The notes beneath the pieces were generated by a model. The model made no database searches, was not told the DNA's origin, and worked only from the letters and a program-made list of their open reading frames with translations. Shown piece by piece: positions 16,939-27,187 of a stretch of DNA of 64,000 nt. The number at the start of each line of letters is the position of its first letter. Position 1 is the first letter of the stretch. This DNA comes from Pseudomonas oryzihabitans (GTDB lineage Bacteria; Pseudomonadota; Gammaproteobacteria; Pseudomonadales; Pseudomonadaceae). The stretch covers positions 1 to 64,000 of the forward strand of contig NZ_VDND01000015.1 in NCBI RefSeq assembly GCF_007665395.1, written 5' to 3'. Both the position numbers and the translations under genes were made by a program.

Positions 16939-17645
16939 CGAGCGACGGCACCCTGCCCGCGGACGACGAAATCGAGCGCCTGGCTGGCGAATACGTACTG
17001 GGCACCCTGGAAGCCGCCGAACGCCGCCAGGTGGAACGCCGGCTGCCGACCGATGCCCCGCTGCGCGCGGCGGTGGCCCGTTGGGAGGCGCGGCTGCAGC
17101 CGCTGGCCGAGCGGGTGCCACCCGTCGAACCCGGACTGAATCTGTGGCCGCGCATCGCGCGCAGCCTGGAGGACGCCGCGGCCGCGCCCCTGCCGCAACG
17201 ACCACGCCCCTGGCAACGCCTGGCCGTCTGGCGTGGCCTGAGCGCGGTGGGCCTGGCGGCCAGCCTGGTGCTCGCGGTATTGCTGGTGCTGCGCCCGGTG
17301 CCTACCCCGACCTATCTCGTGGTGCTGGCTGCACCGGGTGACCGGACCCCGGGCTGGGTGGTCCAGACCGCTAGTACTCACGACCTGCAGCTGATCCCCC
17401 TGGGCCGCGATGCCGTGCCGAGCGGCAAGGCGCTGCAATTCTGGACCAAGGCCGATGCCTGGCAGGGCCCGGTGTCGCTGGGATTGGTGGAACCGGGGCG
17501 CACCGTGCAGGTACCGCTGGATCGGCTACCGCCGCTGGAGGCCAACCAGTTGTTCGAGCTGACCCTGGAAAACCAGGGGGGCTCGCCGACCGGCCGACCC
17601 ACCGGGCCGATCCAGTTCATCGGCCGGGCGGTGAAGGTGCTCTAG
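16935..17645 (+). CDS. membrane anti-sigma factor, RskA family
   Basis: 236-aa anti-sigma factor partner of the upstream ECF sigma. The cytoplasmic N-terminal zinc-less anti-sigma domain contains EIERLAGEYVLGTLEAAERR. One transmembrane helix follows (AVGLAASLVLAVLLVLRPV, near residues 103-121), and then a periplasmic RskA domain ending GPIQFIGRAVKVL. The ATG at 16935 overlaps the sigma stop codon, so synthesis is translationally coupled. Confidence 0.88.
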   Translation: MTSDGTLPADDEIERLAGEYVLGTLEAAERRQVERRLPTDAPLRAAVARWEARLQPLAERVPPVEPGLNLWPRIARSLEDAAAAPLPQRPRPWQRLAVWRGLSAVGLAASLVLAVLLVLRPVPTPTYLVVLAAPGDRTPGWVVQTASTHDLQLIPLGRDAVPSGKALQFWTKADAWQGPVSLGLVEPGRTVQVPLDRLPPLEANQLFELTLENQGGSPTGRPTGPIQFIGRAVKVL

Positions 17646-17654
17646 CGAGCGACC

Positions 17655-18413
17655 TCAGCTCTGGCGGTGGATGTTGAAGTTGCTGAACGCCTGGCAGGTC
17701 GCCATCAGCTGGATGCGGTTGATGTTGACGTGCTTGGGCTGGTTCAGCGCCCAGTGGATGGACTCGGCGATGTCGTCCGGGGTCAGGGGTTCGGTACCGG
17801 CGTAGACGGCGTCGGCCTTGGCTTTGTCACCGCCGAAGCGCACCACCGAGAACTCGCTTTCCGACAGGCCCGGCTCGATGTTGGTCACCCGGACCCCGGT
17901 ACCCAGGAGATCGGATCTCAGGCTGAGGCTGAATTGCTTGAGGAAGGCCTTGGTGGCGCCGTAGACGTGGCTGCCCGGATAGGGATAGTCGCCCGCCACC
18001 GACCCCAGGTTGACGATGCCGGCGCCGGCGCCATGGGCGATCAGGCGCGGCAAGAGCAGGCGCGTGCAATAGAGCATGCCCTTGATGTTGGTATCGACCA
18101 TGGTGTCCCAGTCGTCCAGGTCGCAGCTCTGCGCGGGGGTGTTGCCCAGCGCCAGGCCGGCATTGTTGACCAGGGCGCGCAGCTGATTGAATTCCTCTGG
18201 CAGACCGGCGACCGCCGCTTCGACCGCAGCACGATCCTGGACATCCAGCACCAGCGGCAGCACCTTGGCCTGGCCGGACAGTTCTTCCGCCAGGGCGTGC
18301 AGGCGGTCCTCGCGGCGGCCGGTGATGACGATCGACCAGCCGTCCTTGGCGAAGCGGCGAGCGGTGGCGGCGCCGAAACCGGAGGTGGCGCCGGTGATGA
18401 AGATCGAAGACAT
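17655..18413 (-). CDS. SDR-family oxidoreductase (YdfG-like)
   Basis: 252-aa NAD(P)-dependent short-chain dehydrogenase close to YdfG, the 3-hydroxy acid dehydrogenase/malonic semialdehyde reductase group. It has the cofactor motif TGATSGFG, NNAGLALG, the catalytic Ser in NLGSVAGDYPYPG, and YGATK. The ATG at 18413 gives MSSIFITGATSG; an upstream in-frame start lacks support. A perfect inverted repeat at 18480-18499 lies about 67 bp upstream and may be an operator. Confidence 0.82.
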   Translation of the reverse strand: MSSIFITGATSGFGAATARRFAKDGWSIVITGRREDRLHALAEELSGQAKVLPLVLDVQDRAAVEAAVAGLPEEFNQLRALVNNAGLALGNTPAQSCDLDDWDTMVDTNIKGMLYCTRLLLPRLIAHGAGAGIVNLGSVAGDYPYPGSHVYGATKAFLKQFSLSLRSDLLGTGVRVTNIEPGLSESEFSVVRFGGDKAKADAVYAGTEPLTPDDIAESIHWALNQPKHVNINRIQLMATCQAFSNFNIHRQS

Positions 18414-18479
18414 GGAAGATTCCTTCTGCAGGGGAAATTGGCCGACGCCCACCTTAGCTCAGGGGCAATCGTCAGGCGA

Positions 18480-18499
18480 ATACCCAGATCGCTGGGTAT
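18480..18499. promoter_or_regulatory. perfect dyad, candidate operator
   Basis: ATACCCAG and CTGGGTAT are separated by ATCG, an 8-bp perfect inverted repeat upstream of the leftward SDR gene. The half-site spacing is typical of a dimeric regulator site, but no regulator gene is adjacent. Confidence 0.45.
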
Positions 18500-18660
18500 C
18501 CGACCGATCAGCTATAACGTCTTGGTATTGAACGGTTTTCCGGTGACTGGTGATTTTTTGAGCAGTTCCTGCCAGCCCAGGTGCCCTGGGCCTCACACCC
18601 GGCTATGCCAAGCTTATCCACAGGACGATCCACGGAATTCCTGTACAGAACTCGGACCCG

Positions 18661-20385
18661 TCAGCAGGTGGATAAGTCCGCCGCGCTGAGCCAGGCCGGA
18701 GGTCCGGCCGGTGCCAGGCCGGTGCACGCCGCCTCCGCGCAGGCGGCCAGGCCGGCGAAGCGCAGCTCACGCCCGGTGAGCCCGGGGCCGTAGTGGGCGA
18801 ACTTGCCGGAGTTGGTCAGCAGGGTTCGGGCGCCGGGTGGGACCAGCGGTTCCCCCAGCATGCACCAGCAGGTATCGCCCACCAGCTGGGCCCCGAAGGC
18901 CTCCAGCTCGGCCAGGGCGCCGCTGCGTTCCGCGGCCATCCGCACGGCCCGTCCCAGGGTGATCACCAGGGCCACCCCGGGATGCTTGCGCCGACCCCGG
19001 CAGAGTTCGGCCAGGCGCAGGCACTCCTCGGCGGAGAAATGCGGATTGCCCAGCGCCACCAGCTGCACCTCGCGCGCCGCGGCGCTGTCCAACTCGGCCA
19101 AGGCCTGGCGCAGGTCGGCCAGGCCGATGTCTTCGATCTCCAGCTCGGGCGAGGCCACCGCGGCCAGGGTCGGCGCCTCGGGCGTCACCCCGACCAGATG
19201 GAACAGCGGCGCCGCCGAGGTGGTGGCGAAGGCGGCGCCGAAGGTCTTGAGGTCGTCGCGACTGGGCTGGCTGTTTTCCAACCCCAGTACCGCCGGGATC
19301 CGCGTGGGCGAGCGCAGGCCGATCCAATAGCCGAGCAGCGGATAGAAGGCGTCGTCATGGCCCTCGGGTACGGTGACCCGGAAGACCTTGGCCGCGCGAC
19401 GACCGCTGTCCAGGTGGCAACCCGCCAGGGGTGCCCGGCCGGTCAGGGCGGTGCAGATATCGAGGAAGTCGGCGTATTTCTGGGTCCGCGCCCCCAGCAC
19501 GCTGTTGGCGAAGACCACAGCATTGGATTCGGCCCACACCACCTGCTCGCCCAGCGCCGGGGCACTGTCCAGCAGATAGGGGGCGCAGGTGAAGGTGGGG
19601 CTGCAGCCCAGCGCCACATAGGCCTCGGCCAGGGCACTGGCCGGCTCGCCGATCGCCGGTGCCACGCCCTGCTCGCGCCAGCGACGCTGGTCCACGGAGA
19701 CCGCATTGAGGCTGGTGGGCACCCGTACCTTGCCGCCCCACTCCACCAGGCGTTGGGCGAAGGCCAGGCTGGCCGGTCCGGTATAGATGCAGCCGTCGAT
19801 ATGCGCCTGGCTGATGTCGAGCAGCTCGCCAGCGCCCTGCAGGTGCGCCATCCGTACCAGAATCTTCATGGCCGCCTGGGCGGCGCGGCCCTGGGCACCG
19901 TCGAGCGTGGCCTGGTCGGTCGCGCTGAGCCGGAGTTCGGCGGTGTCATCCGGCGCGGCTGGGGGAAAGTGGCTGTCCGGCGAGCCGATCCAGCCATCGT
20001 TCACCCGGATTTCGTCGGTCTCGGCCAGGGCGGCGAAGGCTTCGGCACCCAGGCTGACCACCGGCAGGGACAGGCCGAACAGCTCCTCGGCGACGATGGC
20101 GCCCAGGCTGAGGATCTCGTCCGGCTCGGCCAGCAGCAGCGCCGCCGGACCGCGCCCGGCGAGCAACAGCTCCAGCAGCACGGCACTGCCGGTGCAGGAG
20201 CCGCGGCCACTGGGAATGGCCAGGACCCGTCCGGCCAGCTGCAGGCCATGCAGCGGATGGTGACGGTCGATCACCCGGCCACTGGCCGGATCGACGCCAC
20301 CCCAGAAGCTCAGCCCTATGGGTGCCCAGGCCAGGCGACCCTGGGCCCGACCCGCGACCAGCGCGCGACCGCGGACCGGCTCCAT
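18661..20385 (-). CDS. aconitase X (putative cis-3-hydroxy-L-proline dehydratase)
   Basis: 574-aa single-chain AcnX with the small swivelling (DUF126) domain in about the first 130 residues and the large DUF521 domain after it. Possible Fe-S/metal ligands lie in LGCSPTFTCAP, LAGCHLDSG and VGDTCWCM. Bacterial fused AcnX proteins include cis-3-hydroxy-L-proline dehydratases, which is the best guess; other hydro-lyase substrates are possible. The start is 2 bp after the livF stop, so it is the last gene of an amino-acid ABC transporter operon, which suggests the transporter imports the enzyme's substrate. Confidence 0.78.
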   Translation of the reverse strand: MEPVRGRALVAGRAQGRLAWAPIGLSFWGGVDPASGRVIDRHHPLHGLQLAGRVLAIPSGRGSCTGSAVLLELLLAGRGPAALLLAEPDEILSLGAIVAEELFGLSLPVVSLGAEAFAALAETDEIRVNDGWIGSPDSHFPPAAPDDTAELRLSATDQATLDGAQGRAAQAAMKILVRMAHLQGAGELLDISQAHIDGCIYTGPASLAFAQRLVEWGGKVRVPTSLNAVSVDQRRWREQGVAPAIGEPASALAEAYVALGCSPTFTCAPYLLDSAPALGEQVVWAESNAVVFANSVLGARTQKYADFLDICTALTGRAPLAGCHLDSGRRAAKVFRVTVPEGHDDAFYPLLGYWIGLRSPTRIPAVLGLENSQPSRDDLKTFGAAFATTSAAPLFHLVGVTPEAPTLAAVASPELEIEDIGLADLRQALAELDSAAAREVQLVALGNPHFSAEECLRLAELCRGRRKHPGVALVITLGRAVRMAAERSGALAELEAFGAQLVGDTCWCMLGEPLVPPGARTLLTNSGKFAHYGPGLTGRELRFAGLAACAEAACTGLAPAGPPAWLSAADLSTC

Positions 20386-20387
20386 CG

Positions 20388-21104
20388 CTAGTGACCGCCG
20401 AGGTAGGCTTCGCGCACCTGGGGATTGGCCAGCAATTCCTGGCCGCTGCCGGTCATGCGGATCTCGCCGGTGACCATCACGTAGGCGCGATCGGACAGGC
20501 GCAGGGCATGGTTGGCGTTCTGCTCCACCAGGAAGATGGTCATGCCGCTCTTGGCCAGCTCGCGCAGGATCTGGAAGATCTGCTTCACCACGATGGGCGC
20601 CAGGCCCAGGCTCGGCTCGTCGAGCAACAGCAGCTTGGGTCGGCTCATCAGCGCCCGGGCGATGGCCAGCATCTGCTGCTCGCCGCCGGACATGGTCATG
20701 GCGCGCTGGTTGCGGCGCTCCTTGAGCCGCGGGAAGAGTTCGAACATGCGCTGCATGTCCTCGTCCACCCAGCGGGTACCGATGGGGATGGTACCCATCA
20801 GCAGGTTTTCCTCGACCGTCATGTCGGGGAACACGTGGCGCCCCTCCGGCGACTGGGCGATGCCGTTGGACGCCACGTAGTGGGCGTTCTTGCGGGTGAT
20901 GTCCTCACCGCGGTAGAGGATCTGCCCGTTACGCGCCTGGGGCTGGCTGAAGATGGACATCAGCAGGGTGGACTTGCCGGCGCCGTTGGAGCCGATCAGG
21001 CTCACTGTCTCGCCTTCGTTGATGGTCAGGGAGACGCTCTTCAGGGCCTGGATGGGCCCATAGAAGACGTCGACGTTGCGAAACTCCAGGATCGGCGTGG
21101 TCAT
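20388..21104 (-). CDS. livF: branched-chain amino acid ABC transporter ATPase LivF
   Basis: 238-aa ATPase of a HAAT-type importer. Walker A is GSNGAGKST, the signature is SGGEQQ, and Walker B is LLLLDEPSLGLAP. The C-terminal VEQNANHALRLSDRAYV is typical of LivF. The ATG overlaps the livG stop (ATGA), and acnX begins 2 bp after its stop. Confidence 0.93.
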   Translation of the reverse strand: MTTPILEFRNVDVFYGPIQALKSVSLTINEGETVSLIGSNGAGKSTLLMSIFSQPQARNGQILYRGEDITRKNAHYVASNGIAQSPEGRHVFPDMTVEENLLMGTIPIGTRWVDEDMQRMFELFPRLKERRNQRAMTMSGGEQQMLAIARALMSRPKLLLLDEPSLGLAPIVVKQIFQILRELAKSGMTIFLVEQNANHALRLSDRAYVMVTGEIRMTGSGQELLANPQVREAYLGGH

Positions 21105-21976
21105 GCCACCTCCTCTTCTTCGGCGCCGAGGTAGGCGGCGATGACCTTGGGATCGTTGCGGATATCGGCCGGCAGGCCGCGGGCGATGACCTGGCCATGG
21201 TCCAGCACCACGATGTGGTCGGAGATGTTCATCACCATGCCCATGTCGTGCTCGATCAGCACCACGGTGATGCGGTGCTGGTCGCGCAGCAGGCGGATCA
21301 TCCCGGCCAGGGCCTCGGTCTCGGCCGGGTTGAGGCCGGCGGCGGGCTCGTCCAGGCAGACGATCTCCGGACGGGTACACATGGCGCGGGCGATCTCCAG
21401 GCGGCGCTGCTGGCCATAGGAGAGTTCACCGGCCAGGCGGTTGGCGTGGTCGACCAGGTCGACCACCTCCAGCCAGTAGAAGGCCGTGTCCAGCGCCTTC
21501 TCCTCGGCCCGGCGATAGCCGGGGGTATTGAGGATGCCGGTGATGAGGTTGCGGTTGCACTGCATGTGCTGCGCCACCAGCAGGTTCTCCACCACCGACA
21601 TCTCCTTGAACAGGCGGATGTTCTGGAAGGTACGGGCGAGACCGGCGCGGTTCACCAGGTGGGTGCCACCGAACATCTTGTACCAGAGCCGGCTGCCGAA
21701 CTGCACCGGATTGACGAAGTCGGTGGCCTGGAAGCGCTCGCCCATGATCTTGCCGACGCGGGTCGAACGACCGTCGGCGGTATCCAGGCGGATCTCGCCA
21801 TCGGTGGCCTTGTAGAAGCCGGTCAGGCAGTTGAACACCGTGGTCTTACCGGCACCATTGGGGCCGATCAGCGCGGTGATGGAGTGCCGCTGGATATCGA
21901 AGGACACGTCCGAGAGCGCCTTGATGCCGCCGAATCTCATGCCCAGACCGCTCACGGTCAGAATGTTGTCGCTCAC
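21101..21976 (-). CDS. livG: branched-chain amino acid ABC transporter ATPase LivG
   Basis: 291-aa ATPase with Walker A GPNGAGKTT, signature LSYGQQRRLEIARA, Walker B IVCLDEPAAGLNP and the LivG-type helical insert (FQATDFVNPVQFGSRLWYKMFGGTH). The GTG at 21976 overlaps the livM stop (GTGA) and gives the N terminus MSDNILTVSGLG. Confidence 0.93.
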   Translation of the reverse strand: MSDNILTVSGLGMRFGGIKALSDVSFDIQRHSITALIGPNGAGKTTVFNCLTGFYKATDGEIRLDTADGRSTRVGKIMGERFQATDFVNPVQFGSRLWYKMFGGTHLVNRAGLARTFQNIRLFKEMSVVENLLVAQHMQCNRNLITGILNTPGYRRAEEKALDTAFYWLEVVDLVDHANRLAGELSYGQQRRLEIARAMCTRPEIVCLDEPAAGLNPAETEALAGMIRLLRDQHRITVVLIEHDMGMVMNISDHIVVLDHGQVIARGLPADIRNDPKVIAAYLGAEEEEVA

Positions 21977-23253
21977 GGCGCCACTCCCTTGCGAATCGCG
22001 AAGCCACTGCGGGCGATACGGATCAGGCCACGCGGCCGCCACATCATCATCACCACCATGAGCACGCCGAACACCAGCATGCGGATGTCGCCGAATTCGC
22101 GCAGCAGCTCGAACAGCAGGGTCATGACGAAGGCCGAGACCACCACCCCGACGGTGGAGCCCAGGCCGCCCAGGACCACGATGGCCAGCACCAACACCGA
22201 CTCGAAGAAGTTGAACGAGGCCGGGTTGATGAAGCCCTGGTAGGTGGCGAAGAACACCCCGGCTAGGCCGGCGGTGGAGGCACCGATCATGAAGGCGGAG
22301 AGTTTGACCAGCACGTGGTTCAGGCCCATGGCGCGGCAGGCGATCTCGTCTTCGCGCAAGGCTTCCCAGGCGCGGCCGACCGGCATGCGGGTCAGCCGGT
22401 GCTTGATGTAGAGCACCAGCAGCACCACCAGGAACAGCACGGTGTAGATGAAGATCATGGTCGCGTTGGGGTTGTAGCTGATGCCCAGCAGCTCATGGAT
22501 GGGCACCCCGCCCTCCTTCGCCCGGCGGCCGAATTCGATGCCGAAGAAGGTCGGCGAAGGCGCGGCGATGCCGTTGGGGCCCTTGGTCACTTCCAGCCAG
22601 TTGTTCAGCACCAGGCGGATGATCTCGCCGAAGCCAAGGGTGACGATGGCCAGGTAGTCGCCGTGCATGCGCAACACCGGGAAGCCCAGTATCGCCCCCG
22701 CCACCGCGGCCATGACCGCCGCCAGCGGCAGCATGGTCCAGAAGCCCAGGCCCAGGTACTGGTAGCCCAGCGCCAGCCCGTAGGCGCCGATGGCATAGAA
22801 GCCGACGTAGCCGAGGTCGAGCAGACCGGCCAGGCCCACCACGATGTTCAGGCCGAGGCCCAGCAGCACGTAGATCAGGCAGAGGATGATCACCGTCAGC
22901 CAGTACTTGGTGGCCAGGAAGGGAAAGGCGATGGCGACCAGGATGACGAGGGGCAGGATGAACCTGAGGTTGGACTTGTGTCCCGGCGGCAGCACATGGA
23001 CGCCGCCGTCATTGCGCTTGAAGGACTCGATCCAGTCACGCCCCTTGGCGGTCTGGCCGAACAGGCTGAGCAGGAAGCGGCCGGCCATGACCACGGCGAC
23101 CATGATGCCGACGCGACCGGGCTGGAGGTTGTAGCCATAGCCGTCGAGCACGATGCCGACGATGGGGCCGAACAGGATCAGCGAGACCAGGCCGACCATG
23201 AGGGTGTCGCGCAGCACGACCTTGAGGTCGAAGGAGGAAGACGTCTGACTCAT
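21973..23253 (-). CDS. livM: branched-chain amino acid ABC permease LivM
   Basis: 426-aa inner-membrane permease. It has an N-terminal DUF3382-type extension with two or three helices (about 1-110), then the LivM core with the EAA-like loop GRAWEALREDEIACRAMGLN. It lies 3 bp downstream of livH and overlaps livG, consistent with one polycistronic message. Confidence 0.93.
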   Translation of the reverse strand: MSQTSSSFDLKVVLRDTLMVGLVSLILFGPIVGIVLDGYGYNLQPGRVGIMVAVVMAGRFLLSLFGQTAKGRDWIESFKRNDGGVHVLPPGHKSNLRFILPLVILVAIAFPFLATKYWLTVIILCLIYVLLGLGLNIVVGLAGLLDLGYVGFYAIGAYGLALGYQYLGLGFWTMLPLAAVMAAVAGAILGFPVLRMHGDYLAIVTLGFGEIIRLVLNNWLEVTKGPNGIAAPSPTFFGIEFGRRAKEGGVPIHELLGISYNPNATMIFIYTVLFLVVLLVLYIKHRLTRMPVGRAWEALREDEIACRAMGLNHVLVKLSAFMIGASTAGLAGVFFATYQGFINPASFNFFESVLVLAIVVLGGLGSTVGVVVSAFVMTLLFELLREFGDIRMLVFGVLMVVMMMWRPRGLIRIARSGFAIRKGVAP

Positions 23254-23256
23254 GGA

Positions 23257-24171
<915 letters not shown>

Positions 24172-24202
24172 GTTTGCAGTCTCGCGCTGGAAGGATGACG
24201 AG

Positions 24203-24249
24203 GGCCGCCAGCCGCCGCCTCGTCCTGGGGCGGAGACGAGATGGCGGCC
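24203..24249 (-). promoter_or_regulatory. livK-livH intercistronic stem-loop
   Basis: The outer stem GGCCGCCA/TGGCGGCC and inner stem CTCGTC/GACGAG form a long GC-rich hairpin without a U-run. Such elements usually protect the upstream mRNA segment and let the binding protein be made in excess over the membrane subunits. Confidence 0.6.
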
Positions 24250-24267
24250 GGCGGATTCACGCGAGGA

Positions 24268-25389
24268 TCAGGGCAGCTGGTGGTACTTGCCCTTGTCGTC
24301 CCATTCGTACATCACGTAGTCGGAGACCTTGAGGTCACCCTTGCTGTCCCAGCTCTTCTCACCCAGCACGGTGTTGACGCTGTGGGATTTCAGCCACTCG
24401 GCGGCCTTGGCGCCGTCGGTGCCCTTGATGCCGTTGAAGGCCGCGGCCACGGCCTGCAGCGAGGCGTAGGAGTAGAGGGTGTAGCCCTCGGGCTCGTAGC
24501 CGGACTTGCGCAGGGTTTCCACCACGGTCTTGCCGGCCGGGTTCTGCAGCGGATCGGCGCCGAAGGTCATCAGCACGCCCTTGGTGTACTGGGCGCCACC
24601 GGCGGTGGTGACCAGGTCGGCGGAGACGATGCCGTCGCCGGAGACGAACTTGGCGGTTACGCCCTGCTCGCGCATCTGGCGGACCAGCGGACCGGCTTCG
24701 GGATGCAGGCCGCCGAAGTAGACCACGTCGGCGCCGGAGGCCCGGATCTTGGTGACCAGGGAGTTGAAGTCCTTCTCGCCGCGGGTCAGGCCCTCGTAGA
24801 GCACCTCTTTCACACCGCGCTTGTTGAGTTGCGCCTTGGTGGCGTCGGCCAGGCCCTGACCATAGGTGTCCTTGTCGTGGATGATGGCGACCTTCTTGGC
24901 CTTGAGGGTGTCGACGATGTAGTCGCCGGCGACGATGCCCTGCTGGTCGTCACGGCCGCACATGCGGAACACGCCCGCCAGGCCACGCTCGGTGATCTTG
25001 GGGTTGGTGGAGGCCGGGGTGATGGAGATGATGCCGGCTTCGTCGTAGATCTCCGAGGCGGGCATGGTGTTGGAGGAGCAGAAGTGGCCGATCACGGCCT
25101 TGACCTTCTCGGAGTCCACCAGGCGGTTGGCCACGGCCACGGCCTGCTTGGGCTCGCAGGCGTCGTCGCCCTGTACCAGCTTGATCTTCTCGCCATTGAT
25201 GCCGCCGGCGGCGTTGATGTCTTCCGCGGCCTGGCTCGCCCCCTTCCAGAACTGCTCGCCATAGGCTGCGCTGGCACCGGTGAAGGGACCCGCAACCCCG
25301 ATCACGATGTCGGCATGCGCCAGGGACGAGAGGGTGAACGCAGAACCGATAGCGAGAGCCAGAATGCCTTTTCTGTAAATCTTCGACAT
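24268..25389 (-). CDS. livK: branched-chain amino acid ABC transporter binding protein
   Basis: 373-aa periplasmic binding protein of the Leu/Ile/Val type. A signal peptide is evident (MSKIYRKGILALAIGSAFTL, cleavage after HA), followed by ADIVIGVAGPFTGASAAYGEQ and the FCSSNTMPASEIYDEAGI motif of LivK/BraC. The ATG at 25389 follows GGAGG. Specificity may differ from Leu/Ile/Val, since the operon ends with an aconitase X gene. It resembles the PA4913-type binding proteins, which is inference. Confidence 0.88.
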   Translation of the reverse strand: MSKIYRKGILALAIGSAFTLSSLAHADIVIGVAGPFTGASAAYGEQFWKGASQAAEDINAAGGINGEKIKLVQGDDACEPKQAVAVANRLVDSEKVKAVIGHFCSSNTMPASEIYDEAGIISITPASTNPKITERGLAGVFRMCGRDDQQGIVAGDYIVDTLKAKKVAIIHDKDTYGQGLADATKAQLNKRGVKEVLYEGLTRGEKDFNSLVTKIRASGADVVYFGGLHPEAGPLVRQMREQGVTAKFVSGDGIVSADLVTTAGGAQYTKGVLMTFGADPLQNPAGKTVVETLRKSGYEPEGYTLYSYASLQAVAAAFNGIKGTDGAKAAEWLKSHSVNTVLGEKSWDSKGDLKVSDYVMYEWDDKGKYHQLP

Positions 25390-25783
25390 GGGAGGTTTGC
25401 TCCAGAGGGTGGTTGGCTCTTCGGCTTGAGCAAAGCCTGTGCCATCACCCAGCTGTGTTCCCGGTGCAAAGGCCATTTGCCGTCATCGCGAGGAACTAAA
25501 ACCTTCTGGCAGCCAGTGCAAGGGCCGCCACCAGTGGACCTGGCAGCCCCCTTGGCCTCGGTCTTGGTCAGATCATACCTCTCAGTAAAGGTGGAGCGGC
25601 GTAGCAACGGCAGGCGTAAAACGCAGCGGTTTGTTACCAGGTAGCAACCCGGTTGCACCTGTTTCGCACCAAAACGTAACATCGTGCGCACACCGTGCCA
25701 CCAAAGTAACCATGGCGAGCCCGCGTGACGAGGGTTCAGACAGGCGCCTGGCCGCCGGTCCTGCCTGGCGGCGACCGGCCAAG
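25390..25783 (-). promoter_or_regulatory. gene-free livK upstream region
   Basis: About 390 bp without a convincing gene. Near 25635-25660 there are overlapping short repeats (GGTAGCAACC and GGTTGCACC) that could be operator half-sites. The livK promoter should lie here, but I cannot place a -35/-10 pair with confidence. The end next to 25784 abuts the amaA terminator. Confidence 0.4.
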
Positions 25784-25830
25784 AAAAAGCGGCCGATTTG
25801 CCCCGTCCGGGATGCGCAAATCGGCCGCTT
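25784..25830 (-). terminator. Rho-independent terminator after amaA
   Basis: A 14-bp perfect stem (AAGCGGCCGATTTG with CAAATCGGCCGCTT) and a 16-nt loop are followed on the minus strand by a U-rich tract. It ends the amaB-amaA transcript before livK. Confidence 0.85.
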
Positions 25831-25884
25831 GAGCAGACCGCAACCCGGGCCGAAGCCCGGTTGCCGCCGGGTGTGGGAGGGTCG

Positions 25885-27162
25885 CTAGAGGACGACGCGC
25901 AAGCATTGCCCGGCGTGATAGAGGGTAAAGCCGGCCTCGTACATCAGGCTGCGCCACTGCCCGACCGGGTTGGCATCCAGGGAAGCCAGCGGCATGGGCA
26001 GGTCCTGCCGATCGCCACTGCACAGATAGCGGGCGAAGGCCTGCCCCACGACCGTGCCGGTGGTGACGCCACGCCCGTTGTAACCCGTCACCGCCAGCAA
26101 GCCCGGCGCCGGTTCGAACAGCCGCATCAGGTGGTCAGGGGTGAAGGCGATCTGCCCCGTCCAGGTGCATTCCCACTCCAGGCGACCGAGCGAGGGGAAG
26201 TAATGCCGCTGGATCCGATCCGCCCAGGCACGGATGAAGCCGGCGGGCCGCCCCGCCATGTTGCCGAGGCTGCCCAGCAGCAGGCGGCCGTCGGCGTCCC
26301 GCCGGATGCTGCTGAGCACCGTGCGGGTATCCCAGGAGCCTCGCCCCTGCGGCAGGATGAAGTCCGCCTCCGCGCCCAGGGGTCGCGAGGCCACCTGGTA
26401 GTAGTAGCCGGGAAAGAACTGCCTGCGCAGGCTGGTCCATTCGCCCTCGGTGTAGGCATTGGAGGCGATCACCACCTGATCGGCGGTGACCCGCCCCCGG
26501 GTGGTTTCCACCAGCCACCGCTCGCCAACCCGCTGCAGGCGCCGCACCGCGGTCTGCTCGAACAACTCGCCGCCTTCCTGCCGCAGCGCCTTGGCCAGGC
26601 CTTGGGCGTACCCCATGGGCACCAGGGTACCCGCACGATGATCGAGCAGCGCACCGCTGATGTCTCTCGTACCGCAGGCGCTGTAGCAGGCCTCGCCTTC
26701 CAGCAGCTCGACCCGGGCGCCGCGCCGTTGCCATTGCTCGGCGCGCTGCCCCAGGTCGGCCAGGCCCTTGGCGCTGTGCGCCATGTGCAGGGTACCGGCG
26801 CGGCGCGCCTGGCAGTCGATGCCATAGCGCTCGATCAGGGCGAACACCTGGCTCGGTGCATCGCCCATCACTCCCAGCAGCCGCTCACCGACCTCGCTGC
26901 CGAGGGTGGCGACCGCCTCATCCGGCGGGATCCACATGCCGGCATTCACCAGCCCGACATTGCGCCCGGAGCCGCCATGGCCGACCCCGTGGGCCTCCAG
27001 CACCACCACCCGCCGCCCGGCCTGCGCCAGGTGCAGGCCGGTGGAGAGCCCGGTGAAGCCGGCGCCGATGACGCAGACCTCGGTGTCGCTCTCACCCTGC
27101 AGCGGCGCCCCTGGCACCGCCGGATACAGCCGCTCCCACAGGCACTCCTGACGCAACTGCAT
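25885..27162 (-). CDS. amaA: L-pipecolate oxidase
   Basis: FAD-dependent DAO-family oxidase of 425 aa that should convert L-pipecolate to piperideine-6-carboxylate in lysine catabolism. The dinucleotide motif VIGAGFTGLSTGLHLAQ begins near residue 32, a second flavin contact VVLEAHGVGHGGSGRN follows, and the C-terminal GYNGRGVTTGT is typical of DAO oxidases. Adjacency to amaB and a divergent LysR gene is the same arrangement as P. putida amaA-amaB. The alternative family name is gamma-glutamylputrescine oxidase-like; context favours AmaA. Confidence 0.82.
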   Translation of the reverse strand: MQLRQECLWERLYPAVPGAPLQGESDTEVCVIGAGFTGLSTGLHLAQAGRRVVVLEAHGVGHGGSGRNVGLVNAGMWIPPDEAVATLGSEVGERLLGVMGDAPSQVFALIERYGIDCQARRAGTLHMAHSAKGLADLGQRAEQWQRRGARVELLEGEACYSACGTRDISGALLDHRAGTLVPMGYAQGLAKALRQEGGELFEQTAVRRLQRVGERWLVETTRGRVTADQVVIASNAYTEGEWTSLRRQFFPGYYYQVASRPLGAEADFILPQGRGSWDTRTVLSSIRRDADGRLLLGSLGNMAGRPAGFIRAWADRIQRHYFPSLGRLEWECTWTGQIAFTPDHLMRLFEPAPGLLAVTGYNGRGVTTGTVVGQAFARYLCSGDRQDLPMPLASLDANPVGQWRSLMYEAGFTLYHAGQCLRVVL

Positions 27163-27187
27163 TTCCCTGCGCTCCTTGGTGGGCCAC

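Noticed and set aside
18614..18622. Perfect DnaA box (TTATCCACA) with a near match at 18667-18674
   Set aside because: Only two boxes with no AT-rich unwinding region or dnaA/dnaN nearby; not an origin.
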